From positions 1 to 41,528 of the forward strand of contig NZ_AQXF01000007.1 in assembly GCF_000375545.1 (NCBI RefSeq): 41,528 bases of DNA, read 5' to 3'. The translations under genes and the position numbers were made by a program. Positions 22,527-30,547 of this stretch are shown here, piece after piece. Origin of the DNA: Kordiimonas gwangyangensis DSM 19435 = JCM 12864. GTDB lineage: Bacteria; Pseudomonadota; Alphaproteobacteria; Sphingomonadales; Kordiimonadaceae. The notes below the pieces were generated by a model that did no database searches, was not told where the DNA came from, and worked only from the letters and a program-made list of their open reading frames with translations. How positions within the stretch are numbered: the first letter of the stretch is position 1; each line of letters opens with the position of its first letter.

Positions 22527-23123
22527 ATGGGAAATTCGCCGCAGGAATGGCTGGACATTGTGCAAGGGCTCGCGAACGATCCAGTCGCTATTCTTGCTGC
22601 CATTGCGCTCCTCTCGCTTGTGGCGGACAGTGCTGCGGTTATCGTCGCGGGACTACTGGTGGCACAGGGAGTTATTCCCCTTGCCATTACGGCGGCTGTT
22701 CTGCCCCTGGCACTGTTGGCGGGCGACTGCGCGATTTATATAGTTGGGTATCTTGCACGAGAGAACGAATGGCTTGAACGCCACATCCCACAAACCAAGG
22801 TGAAGGCCTTGCATGGCTGGCTGGAGCCGCGGCAGCTACCAGTGCTTGCCGTTGCACGGCTGCTGCCCGGAAGTCGTAGCGTTATATTCCTCGGATTCGG
22901 CTATTTCCGCCTGCCCCCCGCAAAATTTGCGGTCGCAAACGCAATATCGGGGACCGTATGGTCGTGGATACTGATGGGCATGGTCGTTGCCTCGGCGGAA
23001 TATTTCGCCACTGAGGGCGCAGGGGCGAGCTTTATTGCCGGAATCGGCGCCGCCGCGGTTCTTCTTGTCCCCGCCTATTTTTTGGCCATGCGCAGTAAAT
23101 ACTACCCGCCGCGAAAGCCATGA
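22527..23123 (+). CDS. DedA/VTT-domain membrane protein
   Basis: A 198-residue inner-membrane protein with the DedA pattern: re-entrant-like hydrophobic helices, the acidic LAGDCAIYIVGYL segment and the arginine motif VARLLPGSRSVIFLGFGYFR. DedA proteins act in envelope homeostasis, and several members flip undecaprenyl phosphate or phosphatidylethanolamine. The start at 22527 follows GGGGA. The stop lies five bases from the convergent DUF2336 stop, with no room for a separate terminator. Which lipid, if any, this member handles is unknown. Confidence 0.88.
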   Translation: MGNSPQEWLDIVQGLANDPVAILAAIALLSLVADSAAVIVAGLLVAQGVIPLAITAAVLPLALLAGDCAIYIVGYLARENEWLERHIPQTKVKALHGWLEPRQLPVLAVARLLPGSRSVIFLGFGYFRLPPAKFAVANAISGTVWSWILMGMVVASAEYFATEGAGASFIAGIGAAAVLLVPAYFLAMRSKYYPPRKP

Positions 23124-23128
23124 ACGGC

Positions 23129-24100
23129 TCAGTTGGCTGCGCTGCGGCGAACCGAAATCTGGTTGCCCTTCAGCACGCGACAAATGCGCTGAGCCGAGGT
23201 TTTGCCGTAGCCTGCCTTATGAATAAGGCCAAGGAGCTCCCGCAGGTCACCGCGCTCAAGAATGGCGCGTACTTCGCCAAGGGTCGCGCCAGCTTCTACC
23301 GCAAGCGCGCTACCAAGGAACTGGAAGCTGCCACGCTCCACCATCTCAAGGGTCAGTGCTTCGGAGAGGCGGCCCTCGCGTTTCATGTCCACAACATAAC
23401 CATGAACCTGCGCGGGACCCGCTTTCGCGATCTGCTTCCACAGGGTTTCATTCTGCGTTTTGAAAACAATTTCCGCCACCACCTGCTTGGGCAGGGAATA
23501 ATTTGCGAGCAGGATGCGCTTATATTCTTCCGCCACGAGGCCAATGATACGCTCCACAACCGGAAGCGTGAGATCGTCACGGCGGCTCAACTCCTGCATG
23601 ACCATGTCGCTGGTCGCGAAGCGGTCTACTGTCTTTTTGCTGGCTTGTTCGCTCAGTTTAATTTCGCGGTTCGCGATAACACGAGCCACCGTTTCTTCGT
23701 TCGCATTGGCGACAAGGGCAAACACCGTTTGCTCACCAAGGTCATGACGACGGGCGAGATATTGATGTGCGTGTTTCTCGAGGTGCGGGATGAGGCCAGC
23801 CCATTCGCCATCAGAGAAAACCTGCGTCGCTTCAATGAACGGACCTGCAACACTTTCGATATCGCTGGCGATACGCGCCGCGAGATCATAGGGGATATTC
23901 TTGCACATGCGCAGCTCAAAGGACAAAGTCTCGCGCACCTGAATGCTCAGGTCTTGCGCAAGCGCACGCGCTATATTGGTGACGGCTTCATGATCGTCAT
24001 GCTCATGGTCTGATGACGCGAGAAAACGGGAAACGCGTTTGGCCAAAACCACTTTTTCTAAGCGGTCCGCGTTTACAAGGTTGCCAAGGGCCAGTTTCAT
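23129..24100 (-). CDS. DUF2336 family protein, copy 1
   Basis: A 323-residue soluble, almost entirely helical protein. It aligns end to end with the next gene's product: shared blocks include LEKVVLAKRVSRFLA / LEKMALAKRVGQFLV, RALAQDLSIQVRETLSFELR / RVLAQDVSAQVREVLAYELR and MVERGSFQFLGSALAVEAG / IASRGCYQFMESALALEAG. These belong to DUF2336, an alphaproteobacterial family with helical-repeat character and no known function. No signal peptide or membrane helix is present. The ATG at 24100 follows GGAG; an in-frame start 63 bases upstream lies beyond the family homology. A 14-bp palindrome lies about 50 bases upstream. Confidence 0.85.
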   Translation of the reverse strand: MKLALGNLVNADRLEKVVLAKRVSRFLASSDHEHDDHEAVTNIARALAQDLSIQVRETLSFELRMCKNIPYDLAARIASDIESVAGPFIEATQVFSDGEWAGLIPHLEKHAHQYLARRHDLGEQTVFALVANANEETVARVIANREIKLSEQASKKTVDRFATSDMVMQELSRRDDLTLPVVERIIGLVAEEYKRILLANYSLPKQVVAEIVFKTQNETLWKQIAKAGPAQVHGYVVDMKREGRLSEALTLEMVERGSFQFLGSALAVEAGATLGEVRAILERGDLRELLGLIHKAGYGKTSAQRICRVLKGNQISVRRSAAN

Positions 24101-24149
24101 CACTTCGTGACTCCAAATAATACATACTTCGCCATTCGAGCGGCATACA

Positions 24150-24163
24150 TTGTGGCACCACAA
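24150..24163. promoter_or_regulatory. 14-bp palindrome upstream of the first DUF2336 gene
   Basis: TTGTGG-CA-CCACAA, with perfect 6-base arms, lies 50 bases before the start at 24100. It is a candidate operator; the regulator is not identifiable and no clear -10/-35 pair was found nearby. Confidence 0.45.
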
Positions 24164-24230
24164 GTCTTAGGAATTGTTCAACTAACCGATAAAATTTGCT
24201 TTAATTTGCCGCTGACACCCCAGCGTTTCT

Positions 24231-24272
24231 GCGAAAAATAAAAGGCCGCCCGGAAATTTTTCGGCGGCCTTT
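24231..24272 (-). terminator. Terminator of the second DUF2336 gene
   Basis: Stem AAAGGCCGCC (24241-24250) / GGCGGCCTTT (24263-24272) followed on the minus strand by TTTTATTTTT. It lies 29 bases past the stop at 24301, so the two DUF2336 genes are separate transcription units. Confidence 0.85.
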
Positions 24273-24300
24273 GTTAATTTCGTTTAGAACGCGCAGTGCT

Positions 24301-25269
24301 TCAGGCTGCTGCAGGTTCCGGAGTCGGCGTCAGTTCCATCGGCTTGCCGTAGAAACGCTTCGCGAGCTGCAGAAAGCGGGGCGCCATCACTTTACTGACA
24401 TTTGCCATCTGCATCAGGCGCACAAAGGCTGGCGGGTCTTCAAGTGTCAGAATCTCGCGGATACGGTTGATGGGCAGGCCAGCTTCGAGCGCCAGCGCAC
24501 TTTCCATGAACTGGTAACAACCACGGCTCGCAATCTCGAGTACCAGCAGGTAATTCAGGCGCCGGTCGTTGCGGAGGTCTGTGACAAAGGCGTGGATCTG
24601 GGACGGGCCCGCAGTCTTGATCTGTGCCCACAGCACTTCGACCTTGCTGTCGTCGCTGACTTTTTTCGCCACCGTGTCGGTAACGGCATAGTGTTCAACG
24701 AGCAATTCACGACAATGGTCGGAAACGTAAGAGACGATTCGCTCCACCACACGCAGTGGCAAGTCGCGGCGGCCACCAAGGTGGTCCATCAGACGTTTGT
24801 TCTCGGAGAAACGGTCCACAATCTTGTTGCAGGCCCCCTCGCCCAGCATAAGGCTGTCGTTCCGCACAAGGGACGCGACCGTAGGCTCGAGGCCGACAGT
24901 CGCCAGCTTGAGCTGGACGGCATCGGAGAGATCGGTGCGGCGCGCCACGACCACAAGGCTTGCTTCCTTGAGACCCGGGATCAGCCGCAGCCATTCCTTT
25001 TCAGAAAATACGTTGGTTTCGCTAAGGAAAGCGCCAGAAACGGTCTCTACATCGCGGGCAATTTTTTCAGCCAAATCCGGCGAGAGTACCTTGCATTTAC
25101 GCAGCTCATACGCCAGCACTTCACGGACCTGCGCGCTGACATCCTGTGCCAGCACCCGTGCGACATTTTCAACGGTGGCGCGCTCCTCATTGACCTGCTC
25201 GGCAACAAGGAATTGGCCTACCCGCTTCGCGAGGGCCATTTTTTCCAGCTTAACCGTATCGATCAACAT
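24301..25269 (-). CDS. DUF2336 family protein, copy 2
   Basis: A 322-residue paralogue of the neighbouring DUF2336 protein, colinear along its whole length but with a different C-terminal tail (FYGKPMELTPTPEPAAA). Repeating short helical pairs resemble HEAT-like repeats, which would suit protein-protein contact. Two in-frame ATGs (25281 and 25269) are possible; 25269 has AGAAG four bases before it and matches the start of the paralogue better. It is flanked by terminators on both sides. Function unknown. Confidence 0.82.
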   Translation of the reverse strand: MLIDTVKLEKMALAKRVGQFLVAEQVNEERATVENVARVLAQDVSAQVREVLAYELRKCKVLSPDLAEKIARDVETVSGAFLSETNVFSEKEWLRLIPGLKEASLVVVARRTDLSDAVQLKLATVGLEPTVASLVRNDSLMLGEGACNKIVDRFSENKRLMDHLGGRRDLPLRVVERIVSYVSDHCRELLVEHYAVTDTVAKKVSDDSKVEVLWAQIKTAGPSQIHAFVTDLRNDRRLNYLLVLEIASRGCYQFMESALALEAGLPINRIREILTLEDPPAFVRLMQMANVSKVMAPRFLQLAKRFYGKPMELTPTPEPAAA

Positions 25270-25423
25270 TGCGCTTCTCATGTTACTCGGTGCATTGGCT
25301 GCCTAGGCCAGCTTCAAGGATGACATGCCTGTATGTGAACATATCTCATGTAATCCTGAGGATTTCGTCAAGGAATGCGTAAAATCTTAACTAAGTATAA
25401 ACCCTAGTAATTCCGCGGCTGAC

Positions 25424-25450
25424 CAAAAAAAGAGGGGGCCGAAGCCCCCT
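25424..25450 (-). terminator. Terminator of the seven-gene ABC export operon
   Basis: Stem AGGGGGC (25433-25439) / GCCCCCT (25444-25450) with loop CGAA, followed on the minus strand by CTTTTTTTGG. It lies about 50 bases past the last permease stop and is the only convincing terminator I find downstream of 40279 on this strand. Confidence 0.88.
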
Positions 25451-25500
25451 TACAGTTGATGCCCGGAGGTTACCCTCCGACGCGAGAGATGACGTTGGCG

Positions 25501-28020
25501 CTACTCGTAGCGAAGCGCCCGGATTGGGTTGGTCTGTGCCACACGGATCGCGCGCGACGCCACTGTGGCCCAGGAAACCAGCAGCGCAAGCACGCCAGCG
25601 ACCAGTGCCATGGCCCAGATGTAGCCACCGCCAAGGCGGTACTGGAAACCTTCAAGCCAGCCAGACATGACGTACCAGGCCACCGGCCACGCGATGATAT
25701 TGGCGATCAGCACGGGGCGGGAGAACTGCCAGACCAGAAGCTGCACAATGTCGCGCACCCGCGCACCCAGTACCTTGCGGATGCCAATTTCCTTGGTGCG
25801 CTGTTCTGCGGTGAAGGACGCAAGGCCATAAAGACCCAGACATGCCACCACAACTGCCAGCACCGAGAAGGCCGCAAACATGGTCGCCTGCGCGTCTTCC
25901 GACTGGTACTGCGCCTCAATCATGTCATTCAGGAACTGGCGGCGCAGCGGCACCATCGGTGCCCGTTGCTGCCAGACATTCTCGATCTGATTAAGAAGGC
26001 CCGACACATCGTTGGTGGCAAAGGTAACGGTCGCCACATTGAAGTTTGCCGGGTTGTTCAGATAGATCGTTGGCCGCACACCGAACTTGAGCGAACGGAA
26101 GTAGATGTCCGGCACCACGCCGATGATCTCAAGATCATACTGGCCGGTGCGGAACAGGCTTGAGCGCAGCACACGGCCAACCGCATCCGTCGGTGAGGTG
26201 AGACCGAGCGAGCGCATGGCTGTTTCGTTAATGATCGCCGTGGCTGTACCAGTGCGGTTTTCCTCTTCCGGGATGACGCTGATCTCGTCCTTGCCGTAGG
26301 CGCGGTCGAACGTGCGGCCCGCAAGCGGCGTGATGTCATAGGCCTTGAAGAAATCATAGCCCATGGAGTGGTAGTTCAGGATGACCGAGTTACCTGACGT
26401 GCCCGCATCGGCACCTGCCAGAAGCGTGAAGCCGCCATTATTCTCGTTGTCCTGGCTTGGTGCCTCGCTCGAGAATACGACACTTTCAACACCCGGCAGC
26501 TTGCGAATGGCTTCAGCGATTGCTTCACCGTTTTCGCCAAGGCCGTCACGGCCCATGCCGAGCAGTTCAACCTTGTCCTTATAGGTGTAGCCAACGTCCA
26601 TGTTGCGGGCATAGAGCGTCTGGGCATAAATCACCGCCGTACAGACAATAAGGCCGATGGAAATGGCGAACTGGAACACCACAAGCACGGTGCGGAACTT
26701 GCCCGCGCCGCCCACATCGGTGGACTTGTTGGCCTTGAGGATACGCGCCGGACGGAAGCGTGACAGATACGCCGCTGGATAGCTGCCCGAAAGCATCCCC
26801 ACAACCACCGCCGCAACGATCAGCGTGGCGAAAAACGGCAGGTCCGTCAGCAGATTGAACTCAAGCGCACGGTCGATAGCGTCGTTATAGAGCGGCAGGA
26901 ACAGCTCCACGCCCACGAGCGCCACGAGAAGGGCCAGAATGGCAACTGCCACAGCTTCACCGAGAAACTGACCAGCAACCTGCAGGCGTGATGCACCGAG
27001 CACCTTCCGGAGCGCCACTTCACGTGCCCGGCGGATGCCGCGCGCCGTGGAGAGGTTCATGAAGTTGATGGACGCGATAACAAGGATAAGGATTGCGACA
27101 ATCGCAAAGGCATAAACAGCCTGCGCATCCCCCATCGGGTTAAGGTCACCCATGTTGCCAGCGTCCTTGCGGGCATAGAGGTGCAGGTCATGGAGTGGCA
27201 TCACGTTCAGCTTTACCACGTCGGTCGGCTTCCCGGACATGCCGTTGTTTTGCAGTTGCTGTACAAACGGGCTTTCGTTGTCGACCCAGTACCAGATGCG
27301 TTCCTTGAGGTCTTCCGCCGTCACACCCGGACGCAGCTTGAAGTAGGTATAGGTGTTCACACTGTTCCATGTGTCGAGGATATTGGGCGCGTTCGCGAAC
27401 ATAGAGGGGTGCATGAACAGCAATAGGTCGAGCGACATATGACTGTTTTCCGGGATATTACGGAAAACGCCGGTCACCTGTGCTTCAACCCTGTTACCTT
27501 CCATGCAGCAGGCCGTCAGCGTTTCGCCAACCACGTCGGTACGGCCGAAATATTTGATGGCCATGTCTTCACTGATGACAAAATCCATCGGTTTGTTGAA
27601 CGCGCTTTCCTTGGTACCCGCCACCAGCGGCAGGTCAAACACATCAAAGAAGCTGCCGTCCGCGAAGGTGACGGTTTCATCAAAGGCGCGGTCACCGCTC
27701 AGGATCGATGTATTGTTGCGCACAAGGCGCACACCGGCTTCTACTTCGGCAGAGGCGTAGTTTTGCACCGCTTCCATCATGCGACCGGCGGACCGGACTG
27801 TCAGGAATGGAGGGCGCCCCGGTGAATAGAATGCGCTATGGAGGCGCACCACGCGATCCCCTTCCGGCACCCAGCTGTCGTAGGTAAGCTCGTCCCGCAC
27901 AAACAGCAGGATCATGATGCAGCTCATGAAGCCGATTGCCAGGCCCAGGATGTTGATGATGGAGAACATCCTGTTCTTGATTATGTGCCGCCATGCGGTC
28001 ATCAGATAGTTTCTGAACAT
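25501..28020 (-). CDS. FtsX/MacB-type ABC permease 1 of the array (last gene)
   Basis: An 839-residue inner-membrane protein built of two MacB-like modules. Module one: helix 20-42, periplasmic domain 43-300, helices 302-322, 354-376 and 396-418. Module two: helix 445-466, periplasmic domain 467-712, helices 714-733, 766-786 and 800-818. The cytosolic coupling motif appears in both halves: EVALRKVLGA (334-343) and EIGIRKVLGA (744-753). MacB itself has one such module and works as a dimer, so this chain looks like a fused pseudo-dimer. It has no ATPase domain and must use the separate one in the operon. Family permeases usually move substrates between periplasm and outside by mechanotransmission. 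The first periplasmic domain has a CysCys pair (171-172). Confidence 0.9.
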   Translation of the reverse strand: MFRNYLMTAWRHIIKNRMFSIINILGLAIGFMSCIMILLFVRDELTYDSWVPEGDRVVRLHSAFYSPGRPPFLTVRSAGRMMEAVQNYASAEVEAGVRLVRNNTSILSGDRAFDETVTFADGSFFDVFDLPLVAGTKESAFNKPMDFVISEDMAIKYFGRTDVVGETLTACCMEGNRVEAQVTGVFRNIPENSHMSLDLLLFMHPSMFANAPNILDTWNSVNTYTYFKLRPGVTAEDLKERIWYWVDNESPFVQQLQNNGMSGKPTDVVKLNVMPLHDLHLYARKDAGNMGDLNPMGDAQAVYAFAIVAILILVIASINFMNLSTARGIRRAREVALRKVLGASRLQVAGQFLGEAVAVAILALLVALVGVELFLPLYNDAIDRALEFNLLTDLPFFATLIVAAVVVGMLSGSYPAAYLSRFRPARILKANKSTDVGGAGKFRTVLVVFQFAISIGLIVCTAVIYAQTLYARNMDVGYTYKDKVELLGMGRDGLGENGEAIAEAIRKLPGVESVVFSSEAPSQDNENNGGFTLLAGADAGTSGNSVILNYHSMGYDFFKAYDITPLAGRTFDRAYGKDEISVIPEEENRTGTATAIINETAMRSLGLTSPTDAVGRVLRSSLFRTGQYDLEIIGVVPDIYFRSLKFGVRPTIYLNNPANFNVATVTFATNDVSGLLNQIENVWQQRAPMVPLRRQFLNDMIEAQYQSEDAQATMFAAFSVLAVVVACLGLYGLASFTAEQRTKEIGIRKVLGARVRDIVQLLVWQFSRPVLIANIIAWPVAWYVMSGWLEGFQYRLGGGYIWAMALVAGVLALLVSWATVASRAIRVAQTNPIRALRYE

Positions 28021-28057
28021 TTTCTTTCTCTCGCTTTGTTATTGTTTGTTCTGGTTT

Positions 28058-30490
28058 CTACTCATGACGAAGTGCTTTGATTGGGTTTGCCCGCGCGACC
28101 AGATAGGCATGGCCGATAACCGTCATCCAGCCGATGGCAAGTGCCGCCGCACCAATGGACGCGAAGGGCAGAAGGTCGAGCTCAATCCGGTAGGCAAAGC
28201 CGTTCAGCCAATCATTCAGGAAATAGAAGGCCGCAGGCCACGCCAGCAGGTTTGCAAGCAAAATGGGCTTTGAAAACTGCCACAGAAGCAGCTTTAGAAT
28301 ATCGCCAAGGCGCGCACCCAGTACCTTCCGGATGCCAATCTCCTTGGTGCGGCGCTCCGCCGTGAAGGACGCAAGGCCATAAAGCCCCATGCAGGAGATC
28401 GTCACTGCAAGAATGGTGAACATCAGAAGGACATCACTCAGGCGTGCTTCAGACTGGTATTGCTGCTCCACCATGTCTTCCATCACGCGGTAGCTAAGCA
28501 GTGTATCCGGAAAGGTTTCCCGCCAAGCCTGCTCAACCGAATTAATCGCGGCGTCACGGTTGCCGCCGTTGATCCGCACCGTCATGTCGGACTGGCGCAT
28601 CTGGTCGATGTAATAGATGCCGGGACGGATGACGTCCCGCGCGCTATCGAAATGGAAATCCTCAACCACGCCCACGATGGTGGCATTCACCCGGAGCGTA
28701 CTGCTGAGGTCCGTTGGCATGATCTGGCCGACAGCCGCATCAGGGGTCTCGAAGCCCAACAGTTTTGCCGCCATGGCATTGATAACGATATTGGCGTCCG
28801 GCCTGTATGAGGCATTTTCTTCGCGTTTGCGTAGAATGTCCGCTTCGGCGTCTGTCAGGTAGCGACCGGCAAGCAGCGGAATACGGTAGACGGAGAAGAA
28901 ATCCGGCCCTGTGGGCAGGCCGTCCAGCATCACAGGCTCACCGCCATCAAGCGGGCGGATATGCAGGCGGTCCTCGCTGCCCTCCGTCGGGACGTCAGAC
29001 GACCGGCCAACCGCTTCAACAAATGGGCTGGCAAGCAACCGCTGCTTGAAGGTTTCAGATTGGCTGCCGTTGGTGCCCGAAACAACGATCAGGTTGTCGG
29101 CAGAGAACCCCAGATCAAGCTGGCGCGCGTATTCCGTCTGTTGATTGACGAAGAACGCGATGATCATAAGCGCCACAGAAATCGAGAACTGCGCCACCAC
29201 AAGGCCAGCCCGCAGGCGCGTTGTGCCAGCATCTGGCGACGTGTTGCTATAGAGCACGTCTCGCGGGCGTAGGAGCGCAAAATAGGTCGCATGCATGCTG
29301 CCTGCGCTCAGCCCCACACCGATACCAAGTGCAAGCAAAGCGGCGAGGAGCGCCGGGTCCTCCAACAGGTTCATCTGCACGAGCGAGGACAGGAAGGCGT
29401 TATAGTACGGCAGCGCAAGTTCGACGAGCGCGAGTGCGATCATGAGCGAGACCAGCGCAAGCAACACCGATTCACCTAGGAACTGCTGCAGAATCTGGCT
29501 ACGGTTCGCGCCCAGCACCTTGCGCATGGATACTTCACGCGCGCGGTGCGCTGTGCGTGCCATCGACAGGTTAAGGAAATTGACCACCGCGATCAGCAGG
29601 ATAAGCACGGCAACAGCAAGGAAGCCGTAGAGCACGTCCGCGTCGCCATTTTCGCCGTTCCCGTATAGGTGCACCCCTTCAATAGGCACCAACGACAGGG
29701 TCATGGACCAGTCACGGCCTGTTTCCATACCGTCCTGCCCCTTGGGCAGATGACGATCGACAATAGCCGGCAGCTCCGCACGGATAAGGCTCATGTCTGT
29801 GCCGGGAGCAAACCGCACAAAGGTCTGGCGAATGGCGAAACGCCAGTCTTCGGTGAACCAGCGCGCGCCGACAAAATACTCCCGGTTGAAGGGCAGAATG
29901 AAGTCGTGCACGACGATAGAATTCTCCTTTGGGCTCGCCACCACACCGGACACGACAAAATCCCTGAACTCATCGCCAATCCTGACGGAAATAACTTCAC
30001 CAAGTGCAGAGCTGCCGGCGAAATATTTCTCGGCAGTACGCTGGCTGATCACCACATTCGACTGAGTGGCAAACGCGTTGGCCGCATTCCCCTCCAGAAA
30101 TCTCATGCTGAAAAAGTCGAAGAAATTGGCATCCGCAAATAGGGTACGCTGACCAAATAGCTCGCCGTTGTTACGCACCGTCATCCCGGCATCGAAGTAG
30201 CGGGTGATGTCCTCCACCTCACGGAAGGTGTCGAAGAAGATATCCTTGAGCGGATCGACCGCATTGGGGCTTTCACGGTCAGGCTGGCCGGGGCGGGTGT
30301 AGGTGTTTTCCAGCCGGTAGATGTCCGAAGACCGGGTCCAATGGCTGTCCCAGCTAAACTCGTCACGCACAAAAAGCGTGATCAGAATGAAAGCCGCAAG
30401 GCCGACCGCAAGACCCGCGATATTGATGAAGGAAAACAGCTTGTTCCTCATCAAATTCCTGATCGCGATTTTCAGATAATTCTCAAACAT
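28058..30490 (-). CDS. FtsX/MacB-type ABC permease 2 of the array
   Basis: An 810-residue paralogue with the same two-module plan; coupling motifs are REVSMRKVLGANR in the first half and KEIGIRKVLGARLGD in the second. It begins MFENYLKIAIRNLMRNKLFS and ends ALRHE, where the other four end ALRYE. I moved the start to the ATG at 30490 because the four paralogues begin MF-x-NY; a TTG six bases upstream is in frame. The gap to permease 1 is 37 bases. The first periplasmic domain (about 43-270) is clearly different from that of permease 1, while the last 130 residues are similar. Confidence 0.9.
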   Translation of the reverse strand: MFENYLKIAIRNLMRNKLFSFINIAGLAVGLAAFILITLFVRDEFSWDSHWTRSSDIYRLENTYTRPGQPDRESPNAVDPLKDIFFDTFREVEDITRYFDAGMTVRNNGELFGQRTLFADANFFDFFSMRFLEGNAANAFATQSNVVISQRTAEKYFAGSSALGEVISVRIGDEFRDFVVSGVVASPKENSIVVHDFILPFNREYFVGARWFTEDWRFAIRQTFVRFAPGTDMSLIRAELPAIVDRHLPKGQDGMETGRDWSMTLSLVPIEGVHLYGNGENGDADVLYGFLAVAVLILLIAVVNFLNLSMARTAHRAREVSMRKVLGANRSQILQQFLGESVLLALVSLMIALALVELALPYYNAFLSSLVQMNLLEDPALLAALLALGIGVGLSAGSMHATYFALLRPRDVLYSNTSPDAGTTRLRAGLVVAQFSISVALMIIAFFVNQQTEYARQLDLGFSADNLIVVSGTNGSQSETFKQRLLASPFVEAVGRSSDVPTEGSEDRLHIRPLDGGEPVMLDGLPTGPDFFSVYRIPLLAGRYLTDAEADILRKREENASYRPDANIVINAMAAKLLGFETPDAAVGQIMPTDLSSTLRVNATIVGVVEDFHFDSARDVIRPGIYYIDQMRQSDMTVRINGGNRDAAINSVEQAWRETFPDTLLSYRVMEDMVEQQYQSEARLSDVLLMFTILAVTISCMGLYGLASFTAERRTKEIGIRKVLGARLGDILKLLLWQFSKPILLANLLAWPAAFYFLNDWLNGFAYRIELDLLPFASIGAAALAIGWMTVIGHAYLVARANPIKALRHE

Positions 30491-30547
30491 CCCCAATGTC
30501 TCCGTTTCTATCCCGCTATCTGTGTGCGGCGCGTTGTGCGCCTTTTT

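Noticed and set aside
24271-25323. Plus-strand open frame of 350 codons opposite the second DUF2336 gene
   Set aside because: It covers a terminator and is the mirror of a clear paralogue pair on the other strand.
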